The notes under the pieces: model-generated
The model's database searches: none
Told to the model about the DNA's origin: nothing
Seen by the model: the letters and a program-made list of their open reading frames with translations, nothing else
Made by a program: the position numbers and the translations under genes
DNA from: Chrysemys picta bellii
Taxonomy: Eukaryota > Chordata > Testudines > Emydidae
DNA: 64,000 nucleotides
NCBI RefSeq assembly: GCF_011386835.1
Contig: NC_088796.1
Span: forward strand, 67,345,468-67,409,467
Direction of reading: 5' to 3'
Part shown: positions 48,546-59,990 of the stretch, piece by piece
Numbering within the stretch: the first letter of the stretch is position 1
Layout of the letters: each line of letters starts with the position of its first letter

Positions 48546-49013
48546 TCACGTTGGAGTCTGTTTTTGAAGTTTTTTTTGTTGAAGAATTGCCACTTTTAGG
48601 TCTGTTATTAAGTGACCAGAGAGACTGAAGTGTTCTCCTACTGGTTTTTGAATGTTATAATTCTTGATGTCAGATTTGTGTCCATTTATTCTTTTGCATA
48701 GAGACTGTCCAGTATGGCCAATGTACATGGCAGAGGGGCATTGCTGGCACATGATGGCATATATCACATTGGTAGATGTGCAGGTGAACGAGCCCCTAAT
48801 GGTGTGGCCGATGTGGTTAGGTCTTATGATGGTGTCCCTTGAATAGATATGTGGATAGGGTTGGCACCGGGGTTTGGTTCCTGGGTTGGTGTTTTTGTTG
48901 TGTGGTGTGTAGTTGCTGGTAAGTATTTGCTTCAGGTTTGGGGACTGTCTGTAAGCGAGGACTGGCCTGTCTCCCAAGGTCTGAGAGTGAGGGATCGGTT
49001 GTAGATCCTTCAT
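48546..49013 (-). pseudogene. Penelope-like GIY-YIG endonuclease domain
   Basis: A 155-codon frame contains VIYAIMCQQC (residues 83-92; VIYAI is the GIY-equivalent strand and the two cysteines are the zinc-type pair of this family). MYIGHTGQSLCKRINGHKSD (96-115) holds the YIG strand, the catalytic arginine region and a histidine. VGEHFSLSGH (125-134) carries the metal-binding glutamate. All core motifs are present, so the domain looks little damaged. It is out of frame with the RT through intervening stops. Confidence 0.88.
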
Positions 49014-49238
49014 GATGCGCTGGAGAGGTTTTAATGGGGGGCTGTAGGTGATGGCTAGTGGCGTTCTGTTACTTTCTTTGTTGGGCCTGTCTTATAGTAG
49101 GTGACTTCTGGGTACCCTTTTGGCTCTGTCAATCTGTTTCTTCACTTCACCAGATGGGTAATGTAGTTTTAAGAACGCTTGATAGAGATCCTGTAGGAGT
49201 TTTTCTGTCTGAGGGATCAGAGCAAATGCAGTTGTAGC

Positions 49239-49965
49239 TTAGAGCTTGGCTGTAGACAATGGATCGTGTGATGTGGTCTGGATGAAGCTAGAGGCACGTA
49301 GGTAAGTATAGCGGTCAGTAGATTTCCGGTATAGGGTGGTGTTTCTGTGACCATCGCTTATTAGCACTGTAGTGTCTAGGAAATGGATCTCTTGTGTGGA
49401 CTGGTCCAGGCTGAGGTTGATGATGGGATGGAAATTGTTGAAATCTTGGTGGAATTTCTCAAGGGCCTCCTTCCCATGGGTCCAGATGATGAAGAGGTCA
49501 TCAATGTAGCGCAAGTAGAGTAGGGACATAAGGGGACAAGAGCTGAGGAAATGTTGTTCTAAGTCAGCCATAAAATTGTTGGCATACCCTAGGGCCATGC
49601 AGGTACCCATAGCAGTCCCACTGGCTTGAAGGTATAAATTGTCCCCAAATCTGAAATAGTTGTGGGTGAGGACAAAGTCACAAAGTTCAGCTACCAGGTT
49701 TGCGGTGATGGTATCAGTGATGCTATTTCTGATGGCTTGTAGTCCATCTTTGTGTGGAATGTTTGTGTAGAGCGCTTCTACATCCATAGTGGCTAGGATG
49801 GTGTTTTCTGGAAGATCACCAAAGGATTGTAGTTTCCTCAAGAAGTCAGTAGTGTCTTGAAGATAGCTGGGAGTGCTGGTAGCGTAGAGCCTGAGGAGAG
49901 AGTCTACATAGCCAGACAATTCTGTTATCAGGGTGCCAATGCCTGAGATGATGGGGCATCCAGGA
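49239..49965 (-). pseudogene. Penelope-like reverse transcriptase
   Basis: A minus-strand frame of 226 codons follows an upstream extension reading IISGIGTLITELSGYVDSLL. The catalytic motifs are visible: ATMDVEALYTNIP (residues 43-55 of the frame from its first Met, first aspartate), ASGTAMGTCMALGYANNF (about 99-116) and RYIDDLFIIW (137-146, the YIDD box). A later HFLDTTVLI follows. This is the order of Penelope RT, which is related to telomerase. The RT core itself is open, but the text upstream contains stops. Confidence 0.9.
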
Positions 49966-50135
49966 TTCGGGGTAGCAGATAGAATACCCCTGGTCAGGAC
50001 TCTAGGGGTGTGTCAGTGTAGATTTGTTCCTATGCTTCTTTAGGGAGTTTCTTGAGCAAATGGTGAAGTTTCTTTTGGTATTCCTCAGTGGGGTCAGAGG
50101 GTAATGGCCTGTAGAATGTGGTGTCAGTTGTCTAG

Positions 50136-51540
50136 CAGCCCTTTCCCCCCCCCCCCCCCCCCCCACTATCCATTGTTTGGTCAGAGCACAGTCATTATGG
50201 TTAACAATTCTCCATTGTCCTGGTCTGGTAGATATGCACTACAGCCCCTATCAGCAAATGGTGGATTCCATATGCAGAAAAAGGCCCCCGTAATACAACA
50301 AAAATTTCATAGCAATCTGAACTCCTAAATTTGTAAATATACACATTTCCCAAATCACCACATCTTCACCTGTCATGCAGTCCCCAAACAGTTAAGCTAT
50401 AATTCAGAATGCGCACAAGGATGGACCTCAGGGGAGAGCATGCATTAGCTACTGGGGAGGCATGGGGGATTTTAGCACTAGTCTCAGAGCTGAAGGCAGT
50501 GGGACTACAGGATTCAAGCAGAGGTGCCAGACAGGGCGTCTGCACCCTGACAGTGTGCCGGAGAGACCAGAACTGCAGAAGTGTCTGGATACTACAGATT
50601 CAGATGGCTTGAGAGGACAGGGAATCCAAAAGATGGGTCCAGTACAGCAGACTGGTTATATCCACAAGTGAGAATGCTGCCTGAGCTGTAAAAAACAGAT
50701 TCTAGGCTGCCTCTTTATGATGATGTTTGCCATAAACAGTATCTCTATGGTTATAATCCTAAAGAATCCAATCAGGAGTCATCTAATCGGATTGTAACCT
50801 ACAGCATAGTCCCCCAAACCCACCCATGACCACAGACTTGTAACTATGCCTGAAGTCACTCTGGGAAATGTTCTATCCATCTTTTCCTGGATGCCAGAGC
50901 TTGGAAGTATCAACTACAGATCACAAGCCAGAGCCCCCCACTCCTCCAGCCAGGGAACAGGGCAGCCCAACCATCAGTGACAACCCCCTCCTACCACGCA
51001 ATGGGATAGAAGACGATGCAGCACTTGGCAAGATCCACAAATACCAGTAACGTGGGCACCATTGTGCTGGAGTTAAGGAGAGTATAGACAGATCCCACAA
51101 CACACAGTTCTGACAACGTTCTGAATTCAATTGCTCTGTCTTCCAGATTTTCTCCAATCTGTTTGTAAAGGAGATTTCCACCATTGTTCCATAATGTGAA
51201 CCTTCATCTCCCTCCTTACATCCTTTGATTAGAATTGATATAGGTAACTGACATTAAAATCATTAGAATCTCTCACTGAAGTGAACAAGATAGTTCTAAA
51301 ACAATAAGGACCATTGTTTCAGGTCTCTGCAAACACAGATCAATATTACTGCCTTGGTTAGACTCAAAATTAAAGCTTAGATTCTGGGGCACAACCTGGC
51401 AGTTTAAGGGAGGTGCCAATACACTGTACTGACCAGGGGTCAAATTGGGGAAGGGCTAGGGGAGAGCATCTAGAGTTAAGGTCTCTTTGTACTTTTGCCT
51501 GGCAAAATAGTCTGTAGTTAGATGCCAAATATCTATCAAA
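50136..51540. other. Intron, unassigned, starting with a C-run
   Basis: A run of 20 C lies at 50145-50164. The rest is of mixed composition, with short open frames (50409-50671, 50868-51184) that have no domain or splice support. It may include an old repeat, but I cannot name one. Confidence 0.4.
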
Positions 51541-51609
51541 CCAAAAAAAAAAAAAAAGTGTCAGTGTTGTGCAGGTGCCATTTCAATGGATCACTTTTTG
51601 TCTGCTATG

Positions 51610-51648
<39 letters not shown>
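51541..51648 (+). repeat. A-rich tracts, including A39
   Basis: A-runs at 51543-51557 and 51610-51648 (39 A). The long one does not follow a recognisable LINE or SINE 3' end, so it is listed as a simple repeat. Confidence 0.85.
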
Positions 51649-51651
<3 letters not shown>

Positions 51652-52021
51652 ACCTTTCCTATGAAAGTTTCTCTAACAAACGTAGAACTGAATTTCCTCA
51701 TATAGGGAAGGTGACTGTTTTCCTTGCCTGTTCACACAGATATGGCTATGATGTTGTCACTAATGATAGCATGTGGCAGCCTTCTACTGAAATTATTGCC
51801 CAATAAGTTAATCAGGTTGCTCAGTGATCTAGACCATTGATACACCTGTGACATTCCTGTGGAGACCACTGATCCTGGACTAACCTGTCTGAGGAATCAA
51901 AGTCCACAGTCAAAAAGTCCATTTGTTGTCATCACCATTCTCTCTGGTTCTGAAATAAGTTGCCCTCATCAGAACCTGAACTTAGTTCACTACCAGCTTC
52001 AAGATGATTTTCTTTGCTTAA
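51649..52021. other. Intron, nothing recognised
   Basis: No exon or repeat recognised. Confidence 0.35.
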
Positions 52022-52150
52022 GAATATAAGAATGGCCATACTGGGTCAGACCAAAGGTCCATCCAGCCCAGTATCTACCAACAGTGACCAATGTCAGGTG
52101 CCCCAGAGGGAGTGAACTTAACAGGTAATGATCAAGTGACTCTAGCATCA
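52022..52150 (-). mobile_element. CR1 3' end fragment
   Basis: Starts AAGAATATAAGAATGGCCATA, which is the reverse complement of the CR1 3' terminus seen at 33213-33236, and continues CTGGGTCAGACCAAAGGTCC and TGCCCCAGAGGGAGTGAA. Only about 130 bp remains; it is severely 5' truncated. Confidence 0.88.
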
Positions 52151-53152
52151 ATCTGTCCAGTTACATAGAATCTGTCCCACATAGTAGCTGTGTATAAAAA
52201 TTAGACATGATTGTAGGTTCACTTGTTTGTTTTAATATCAAGCTTTATATGTACAATCTTTACATTTCTTATTAACTGCACTATTAAAAAAAAAATCTGA
52301 AAATTCATTTCACTTGACCAAACCTGCCAGACTCCAGAATCTTTCCTGATACAGATGATATCACAAACACTAATAGTACTGGAAACTTGAAGTCATACAG
52401 TCTTTTAGGCAACTGTGATCTCCAAGTGTAGTTGGGGAAATAAACTTCTTTTGATCAAACCAGTGTGTTGTGTTTTGTTGAAGATGAATATTTTTGACTT
52501 ACTCCCCAACATCAATTTTTCCATCACCTTCAAAGGTCTGCTGATGCCTGGGTGAGCTTTGAAAAAAGTGATTGAATTTACATGATCTAGTCTGCATTTT
52601 TTATTATTAAAAACACTAGATAATTGTGTGACTATAGGATCTATGTTCCTTAACAATTCATCTGTTCCTGTTACTTACCTTTACTGCAGAGGCTAGATAA
52701 GAATAATCCAGGAATTGTTCTTGCTCAGGCAAACAAGGAGAGAAGTATTGGGGAGGTCTATAGAAAGAGTTGGGGGTGGGCTATTAAAGAGGTGGAAGGA
52801 AATATTACAACACATTTATTTCCCAGAAAAAAAAGGCAGCAACCTAATAACCAGAAATTGTTGGAAGAGGGGCTGGAGAACTGAGACAAAAACTAGAAAC
52901 TAGAGATGTTTCTTCCCTCATTGGTGTTTCCTATCCCTACATGCAATTCTAAACTCTATGGTTTTTCTCTTCCTCTTCACCACTGGTGTATGAAAAATTG
53001 TAACAATCTGGAGTTTGAAACATAAAACAAATGAATAATCGTTCTAAAAAAAAAAAAAAAAAACAGATGTTTTTTAAGACTGATTTATTTTAATATGAAA
53101 AACATTCATGGAAATGTCAACTTTCCACACAATATGAAAACTCAATCAATAA

Positions 53153-53188
<36 letters not shown>

Positions 53189-53668
53189 ACCCACCAAGTC
53201 TCCCATTAATTAGTCAAGTTCTACTTTGAAGGTCTATTTTGCTTTAAATAGATTTTAGCTTAAGGGGTCTCCCAATGTTTGTTCTTTTAACTGTGATTTC
53301 AGAGGCAGAAATTAAAAAAAAAATCCAGATGGAAGGGGGAGAAAGAAAAAAAAAAAAAAAAAAAAGTAAAAAGTAACTTCTTCTAGTTTTTAAAGTAGAA
53401 CAGCTTACTATGCCCATTTAATAGGAAAATACCCGCAAAAGGGAAATTAGAAGCCACAGTATTTAGGGTGAAAGAATACAGAGCAAGAGAAAATAATTCA
53501 AATCCTGAGGCAAAGTTCAGAACTCCTGCATCCTGACCAAAGACAAAAGACATAAGCTTGTTTTGTTAAAATATTATGTTTGCTGTTGAAGAAAAAAATC
53601 CAGAATACACAACGTTTTTGTTTTGGTTAAATAAAACAATTTAAATGTCTAAATTCTAAATTAAATTA
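52151..53668. other. Intron with several A-runs
   Basis: Long A-runs at about 53046-53062, 53154-53186 (33 A) and 53345-53365. Nothing else recognised. Confidence 0.5.
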
Positions 53669-53670
53669 AT

Positions 53671-53852
53671 GGAGATATCCTAGAACTGGAAGGGACCTTG
53701 AAAGGTCATCGAGTCCAGCCCCCTGCCTTCACTAGCAGGACCAAGTACTGATTTTTCCCCCAGATCCCTAAGTGGCCCCCTCAAGGATTGAGCTCACAAC
53801 CCTGGGTTTAACAGGCCAATGCTCAAACCACTGAGCTATCCCTCCCCTGCCA
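53671..53852 (-). repeat. Turtle tRNA-Lys-type SINE, minus strand
   Basis: A reverse complement of the SINE at 19151-19325. B-box complement GGATTGAGCTCACAACCC lies near 53785 and A-box complement CCACTGAGCTATCCCTC near 53829. The body reads CTAGCAGGACCAAGTACTG. Ends are approximate. Confidence 0.9.
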
Positions 53853-54240
53853 CGTTCTATCTGGTGATGTTCTCCTCCTAATACAGCATGCCAAGAAAAT
53901 CCTCCAAATATTAATGATTAACCCATTGAATTGGAGATATTTATGAAGTCATTGGGAGGGGAACTATTGGCTTCAATTACCTTGGTAAATGAAATAACCA
54001 AATAATCATTCATTTTCTGATATACTGTAGCTGTAAAACTAATCTGAAAAGTTTTCAAAATAAATCACTGTTTAAAAATGTATAGTGTATACCTTCTAAA
54101 AATGAAACCTACATCTATCTCTGAGTTGTAAAGAATATGTATTAAGGTTATAACAACCAACAAGAACGCACTTTTATGTAGAAAGCCATGATTAAATCAA
54201 GTCTTCCTGACTAGTGATTTAAATCATGATTTAAGTCAAA
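53853..54240. other. Intron, nothing recognised
   Basis: A short inverted stretch of TTAAATCATGATTTAA type occurs near 54218-54233. Confidence 0.35.
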
Positions 54241-54790
54241 TCCACCGTCGATACCACTCAAGAAAGATCTTGGAGTCCTTGTGGATAGTTCTCGGAAGAC
54301 ATTCACTCCATGTACAGCGGCAGTCAAAAAACAAACAGAACGTTGGGAATCATTAACAAAAGGATAGATGATAAGAAGACAAAAAATATATTGCCTCTGT
54401 ATAAATCTATGGTACGCCCACATCTTTAATACTGTGTGCAGATGTCATCCGATCTCAAAAAAGATGTACTGAAATTGGAAAAGGTTCAGAAAAGGGCACA
54501 AAAATCATTAGGGGTATAGAACGGCTTTCGTATGAGGAAAGTAATAAGACAGACTTTTCAGCTTGGAAAAGATATGACGGGGGTATGATAGAGGTCTAAA
54601 ATTATGACTGGTGTGGAGAAATTAAATAAGGAAGTGTTGTTTACTCCTTCTCATAACACAAGAACGAGGAGTCACCAAATGAAATAGGCAGCAGATTTAA
54701 AACAAACAAAAGGAAGTATTTCTTCACACAATGCACAGTCAACCTGTGGAACTCCATCTTCATACAGCTGAAAAGGACTAGCCTGATTTA
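54241..54790 (+). mobile_element. Third CR1 copy, eroded
   Basis: Contains AAGATCTTGGAGTCCTTGTGG, ATGTACAGCGGCAGTCAAAA, CTGTATAAATCTATGGTACG and GTGGAACTCCATCTTCATACAG, matching the 32.2-33.0 kb part of the larger CR1 copy. It stops 87 bp from the FBXL17 exon at 54877-55134 and lacks the CR1 3' terminus. Small deletions throughout mark it as old. Confidence 0.88.
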
Positions 54791-54876
54791 AGAAGAAAGT
54801 CTGTCATCATGACCTAATATTGCTGCAAAAAAGACAGCATCAATTTTGGTATCTTTGACAAAAATTTAAAAGTTAC

Positions 54877-55134
54877 CTGTTTGAGTCCTTCATCAGTGAG
54901 CCTGTCTTGATTGCCTACATGGACTTTCTGAAGAAGAGGACATTGGGAGGCAACTGCAATGATAGATGTGTCCGAAAGTTGTTTACATCGGTAGGCAGTA
55001 TACCTTAGAAGTCCAGGACATTTAAATGCTAGCACACACACTCCTGTATCAGACACATTGCGACAATCAGAAATATTGATTTCAGATATGTTCTGGCTTC
55101 TTGATGCAATTTTTTCCAGTAATTCATCAGTGAC
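54877..55134 (-). CDS. FBXL17: FBXL17 coding exon: first leucine-rich repeats
   Basis: This 258-bp minus-strand exon encodes 86 codons from VTDELLEKIASR to DRLTDEGLKQ. It contains about three cysteine-type leucine-rich repeats with the recurring pattern of C, then L/I-S/T-D, then G or S (for example CKQLSDTSIIAVASQC). The acceptor is ACAG before 55134 and the donor is GTAACT after 54877. Both borders are phase 0, so the exon joins in frame to the F-box exon 2450 bp away and to the next repeat exon. In FBXL17 these repeats form the curved surface that holds the BTB substrate. The reading frame is intact and the amino acids look strongly conserved, unlike the surrounding intron. Confidence 0.96.
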
Positions 55135-55459
55135 CTGTCAACAAAATTCAAATTCTCAATTTAATATTCTCATAGTCATCTGATAGTTTAGATTAAAAAC
55201 ATGTATATAGAGAGAGTAACGAAGGAGATATCATATGTGAATATACGAGTACTATGACTTGGCAGGAAGCATTTGCCCAAAGGAGGGGAGGAAAAAGTTC
55301 TGTTTAACAGATTCCAAGCATGGATTACTATAAACAACTTGACAGTTACCTTTGTACAAGTCCTGTCCCAATCCCTGATGACAATTAAAGCTATAGCTTT
55401 AAACGGCCTGCTCACACCCTCAACAGGGGACCACTGTCTTTCATGGGGGAAAAAAAAAT

Positions 55460-55894
55460 AAGGACTTGTCTGCACTTGAAACACTACAGCTGCACCACTG
55501 TAACTCTTCAGCATAGACACTTAGTGCAGCAATGGGAGGGGTGCTCCCATCAGTACAGTTAATCCACCTCCCCAAGAGGTGGTGGCTAGGTCAATGGAAG
55601 AATTCTTCTGATGACCTATTATGGTCGGGGGGGGGGGGGGGGGGGGAGACAAGTTGGGCAATTTGTCCCAGGCCTCAGTCCCTGCAGGTGCCCCCACGAG
55701 AATATAGTATTGCAACTTTTTTTTTTTTAATATGGAAGGGGCCCCCAGAATTGCCCCAGGCCCCATGAATCCTCTGGGCAGCCCTGACCATGATCTACAT
55801 TGGTGGTTAGGTCATCTTAACTACCTTGGTCAGGGGTTGGGATTTTTCACACCCGTGTGACATAGCTTAACTTCTGAGTGTAGACCTGGTCTTA
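55460..55894. mobile_element. hAT-like MITE split by a second hAT-like element
   Basis: The outer ends AAGGACTTGTCTGCACTTG and AGTGTAGACCTGGTCTTA are inverted repeats of the AGGCTATGTCTACACT family. At about 55627-55789 a different unit is inserted. It starts with a run of 22 G and GAGACAAGTTGGGCAATTTG and ends GGCAGCCCTGACC, the other family's CAGGGCTGCC terminus. Neither carries transposase. Exact target duplications were not resolved. Confidence 0.72.
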
Positions 55895-56890
55895 ATCTCA
55901 CTCCTGTTGTGGTACTTTTCTATGAACACAATAGAGAGCTATTGTGCTCGTGCTTCTTGGAATTACTCGATATTGTTCTTCGCTGAAGAAGCTATGTATT
56001 GGATAGCTTTTGGCAACCATCCAATAGCTGTTACCAAATCAATATTACAGTGATGTCAGTGGTACCCGGTTTTTCAATGACAGCAGCAGCTTGGAGAGTC
56101 TGATGATAACTGGAAATCCAATATGTTGACGGGGAAAAAACAATAATAGACTCTTAAAAATAATAATATTCTCATTTAAAAAGAAATAGAAAATTTGATT
56201 TTTTTAAAAATATCAGTTAGCCCACGCTCAGTCATCATGAACCAGGAACTGCTATGCACTGCCTTTCACAGCAGTTCCTTAGTAACAGCACTCATCTCCT
56301 TGGCATCTAGACACATTTCATCAATTGAAACCAATATTATATTAGCATAACATAAATCTTTTAAAGGAGAAACAACAGCAAAATTCCAGCTGTTTAAGCC
56401 TATGAATCAATTAAAAGCTTTACCAAGCAGATGGACAGAGTACAGTACAAAACCAGTCCTTTCAAATGAACAGACAGAAAATCCCTAACAGCAAGAAAGA
56501 AAAGTTTATTTTTTAAAAATAGAGGCAAAGCAAACCAAACCAAGCTAAATTGACAAAATTGCTCATAACTCAACACTTACATTGGATGAGATTTTGGTTT
56601 TGCTATGGGCAGATGAAAATAAAAATTTTGCCTCCATTTCTTGCACAGTACAGGAATAAACACAATCTGTAAAACAGTGACTTCTAAAAATCATTTAAAA
56701 AAAGAAACACACACCCATAAGGATGTGTATTTAAAAAAACTGGTTTAGTAACATATTAAATAATCAGCCAAGTGGACTAATGGTCAAGTATCATAACTGG
56801 AAACTCGACAAGGAGCCCCCTACATCAGACCATCAGAACAATACCTCCACTTTAGACTGAGGTCAGGGCTTAACCTTACTTCTTATAAAG

Positions 56891-56980
56891 CAGGGATGGG
56901 CAAACTACGGCACGTGGGCCGAGGCATTTTAAGCCAACCCGCCAGGTCCCGCTGGGGAGTGGGATCTGTGGCTCAGTCCT
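56891..56980. repeat. hAT terminal fragment
   Basis: CAGGGATGGGCAAACTACGG then CACGTGGGCCG is the common hAT start (Charlie-like). The other end is not found nearby. Confidence 0.6.
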
Positions 56981-57584
56981 GTTACACAACATAAGGAATC
57001 TAAGGGAGGAGCAAGATGGACTTTATGCTCCGTCTAGAATTCACAAATTTAATTCTGGACTTGGTACACCCAGGGAACACACTCAGACTCCATGTTCAAG
57101 TGGTGCACCCTCTACTGATGAAGAGGGTCATATAAAAAAAAAAAAAAAAAAAAAACCACACACCCACCCACAGATACACCTCTCCCTAAGATTATGCTGA
57201 ACCAAGTACCAACTGGACAAAGATCACAAAAACTAAGTCTAGTAGCAACCAATTCTCAACAATTTAAGCAAAGGCAGGCATCTCATCCAGGATGAGCCAT
57301 TAGATTGTGGTAGTCCATGCAACAAATAAATGACAGGTAACACACCGCTTGTTTAAAATAGAGCACACCTTCATTCTGTTTTAACAACAGACTTCAAAGT
57401 AAAGCAAAAGTGCATATAGAAAAGCTAAATTAAGACGTAATTCAGTCATCTTCTGCTTCTAGCATGAAAAGTAAAGGAACAAAGATCACCAACTACCAGC
57501 ATGTACTTCAATATTTGTAAAAACTAAAATCAAAATTGTGAATTGTCCAAATGTACTCAATTTTTCACAATTATGTCTTCATAC

Positions 57585-57707
57585 CTGCTGACGATTACTG
57601 AGATCCAGCTGCTTCCAGAACTGGAAGTCTAAACAGAGGTCACGCCAGTATTTACAAACTAACGATGCTGAAAGGCAGCGCTCATTCAAGGATAAATTGG
57701 AAAATAT
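57585..57707 (-). CDS. FBXL17: FBXL17 coding exon: C-terminal half of the F-box
   Basis: Read on the minus strand, this 123-bp exon encodes 41 codons beginning IFSNLSLNERC and ending KQLDLSNRQQ. It includes the F-box signature segment SLVCKYWRDLC. An AG acceptor behind a T-rich tract lies at 57708-57709 and a GT donor at 57583-57584; both borders are phase 0. The residues match my memory of vertebrate FBXL17 almost one for one. Known role of the family: the F-box binds SKP1 and so recruits the protein into an SCF E3 ubiquitin ligase; FBXL17 is known for quality control of BTB-domain dimers. The start of the F-box and the long N-terminal region must lie on exons beyond 57.7 kb, outside or upstream in the window. 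No frameshift or stop is present. The assignment rests on family knowledge, not on a database search. Confidence 0.95.
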
Positions 57708-58698
57708 CTGTTAAAAAACAAAAACAAAATAAAACTTGTCAGATATGGTAACCATATTAGACACAGAATTAAATGCTTTCCTTATTAGTTGATCATAAAA
57801 ACCTGTGTATAAGACAGACCGAAAAATATTCATATCGTTGTAATTGCCACTTGTTTCAATTCTTTGTTCCAGACTTGTTCAGTCAAGGATGAAAAACGGG
57901 ACTAACAAAACAGCTTTGTTGAGATATTTATCTCAGACATATAAACCACATGGTATAAAGTATGGATTCTACTTAAACATTTAGTTCATCCACAGCGTTA
58001 CTCTAATGTTCTGCATGTGCCTGAGACATGGCGCATCTTTTAAACAAGTGCTTTATTAACTGAAACACATGTTCATTAATTTTTTAAAAAGCATCCTCAG
58101 AGATCACACACAGGGATAGCCCAGAGGATCAGCAACACAAATCACTGCAATGCAAGGGATTCAAGTGCAGGATTAGCATTTATCCTTATCCCAACTCCAG
58201 AGGCTTTGAATCCTACAGACACCATGATCTGCAAAGATGGAATGATATGTGTCACTCTACAGAGGGAATATAGGAGCAGAGGTGTTGTGAAAGAAGTTAC
58301 ACCCCGTCCTCTTTCAGAGGTTTGGCTGTAATGCGAAAAAAGAAGGTTGTGATAAGAGATAAGATTGAAGAAAAAAGGCCAAAAGCTTTCATGACATTTG
58401 GAGACAATGAGTAGGAGATGAAAAGTCAGCCAAAAGTCATTGGCCCAGAATGAAGTGAAAGAAGTTGCTACCAGAGCTTTAGGAAAAAGGTGCACAGGTA
58501 TACAATTACTACTAAGTTGCTAGCCCTGCTACTGTTGCCAGACAAGGCCCCTCCAGCCTACGTCCTGGTGATGCTGCCACCTAGGAATAATAATTTGCTG
58601 TTGCTACTATTTACTCCTAGGGACCTCCAAAATAAGTTTAAAAGAAAGTAATGAAAGAGACAATGGTGGACAGCTCAGAGACAGTAAATCCTTTATAG
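57708..58698 (-). other. FBXL17: FBXL17 upstream intron, nothing else recognised
   Basis: Intron leading to the F-box exon acceptor. An open frame of 117 codons at 58142-58495 (minus) shows no domain or splice support and is not called. Confidence 0.5.
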
Positions 58699-59130
58699 CA
58701 GTGTTTTCAAAATTCGGGTCGCGACCCAGTACTGGGTCGCTCTGGTCAGCACCACTGACCGGAATGTCAGAAACGGCCAATGGGAGCGGAGGGGAAAGGG
58801 GGCAGTGCCTTCGGGCGAGAGCTATGCAGAGCCACTTGCGTGCCTCCGCCTAGGAGCCAGACCTGCTGCTGGCCGCTTCAGCCACATCGCGGTCCGCGGT
58901 GCCAGGACAGGCAGGAAGCCTGCCTCTGCACCCTGGCTGCGCCACTGACCGGGAGCTGCCAGAGGTAAGTCCGCGCCCCGACCCCGCGCTCCAACCCCCT
59001 GCCCCAGCCCTGAGCCCCCCCAAAACCCTCCTGCACCCCAAACCCCTCATCTCCAGCTCTACTGGGTCACAGGCATCAACAATTTTCTTCAACTGGATCC
59101 CCAGGAAAAAAAAAAAATTGAAAACCACTG
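58699..59130. mobile_element. hAT (Charlie-like) non-autonomous element, GC-rich core
   Basis: Ends CAGTGTTTTCAAAATTCGG and AATTGAAAACCACTG are inverted repeats. The inside contains GGGTCGCGACCCAGTACTGG and a CpG-rich core (58790-58990). Flanking 8-mers do not match clearly, so the duplication has decayed. No transposase. Confidence 0.78.
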
Positions 59131-59990
59131 GTCTAGCCTGAACAAAACAACTTTGGTATACTCCCCTAAGCCATCAGTTTACCCATAAACAAACCTTGAA
59201 CCATTGTTATTTCCCAACACACGCTCAAGTAAGGGTTCTGATGCCTGGATCCAAAAATCTGCATCCTCTCCACTGGGACTTCATCTTTTCCTGACTGATC
59301 ATGCTGGGGGCTCTGCCTCTCTCCAGCACTCTGGACCCTCAGCTACCACAACCACCTGGGAACCCCAACCAGTTCAAACTTCACATAGTGGTGAGAAACC
59401 AGCTCTCTCTCTCTTGGTATAGCTTTCTAACCCTGACTTGTGTGATCCGTTATAGTTTTAAGTTAGATTTAATATTATAACTGTTTTGTTTGTTTGGCTC
59501 CCCTATGGTTACCACCTGGCAATAAATAACTTTCATGGTTACGCTGGGGGGGGGGGGGGGTCACACGCGCGCGCTCTCTCACTCTGCAGCAACGCTCCTC
59601 GTACCTAAACTAAAGATCCCTGCAGCGCCCAAAAATCCTGTGGGGTTTGCTCATCAACTGTGTTACTACCAGAACAACTGTAACATGAAAGTGGGGATAG
59701 GGATGTGCTGAACCTGGGACATATGAGGGTGGTAGCTTGGAAGTGCTGCTCAACCCAGCCTGCTGAGTCCAGGGACATAGAAGGGGTCACCTTGGAAGTG
59801 CTGATTAACCCGGTCCTCTCAGATGCGCTCTGTTAGTGTGTGAGTGAGTGTGTGAGTGTGTGGCTGGAAAAACCCAGCCCTGGGGAACCTAGGTCCTGCA
59901 GGATAGCTCCACTGGGCGGGAACTTGTAGCAGTGAGTAGAGCTCCACATGACAACACAAGTGACACAAGCAGTACATCGAAAGAATTACA
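59131..59990. repeat. Candidate LTR- or retrovirus-like repeat
   Basis: Contains TGGTTACCACCTGGCAATAA, a G16 run (59546-59561), a CG/CT microsatellite, then CCTGCAGCGCCCAAAAATCC and GAACCTAGGTCCTGCAGG. I recognise parts as a turtle dispersed repeat of probable LTR origin, but no ends or target duplication could be fixed. Confidence 0.35.

Larger units (their letters stand above)
48126..50135 (-). mobile_element. Penelope-like element with RT and GIY-YIG domains, 5'-truncated
   Basis: On the minus strand the element carries an RT region (49965-49239), a linker with stops, a GIY-YIG endonuclease region (49013-48546), and a 3' terminal region ending in GATACAGACTAACAC / CTCTGAAACC at 48126-48165. 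That terminal repeat contains GCATAAGCTTTCATGGGC and ACAGACTAACAAATTTATTT, as in the short insertions at 22.1 and 29.5 kb. Penelope-like elements prime on nicked DNA made by their GIY-YIG nuclease. The upstream limit is uncertain, near a C-run at 50145-50164. Several stops make it inactive. Confidence 0.88.
55135..57584 (-). other. FBXL17: FBXL17 intron between the F-box and repeat exons
   Basis: This 2450-bp intron has a GT donor at 57583-57584 and an AG acceptor at 55135-55136 on the minus strand. It holds the nested hAT MITEs at 55460-55894, a hAT fragment at 56891-56975 and an A-run at 57127-57152. The rest is AT-rich and unassigned. Confidence 0.85.

Noticed and set aside
58142..58495. 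117-codon minus-strand frame in the upstream FBXL17 intron
   Set aside because: No domain, no suitable splice sites, and composition like the flanking intron; probably chance.
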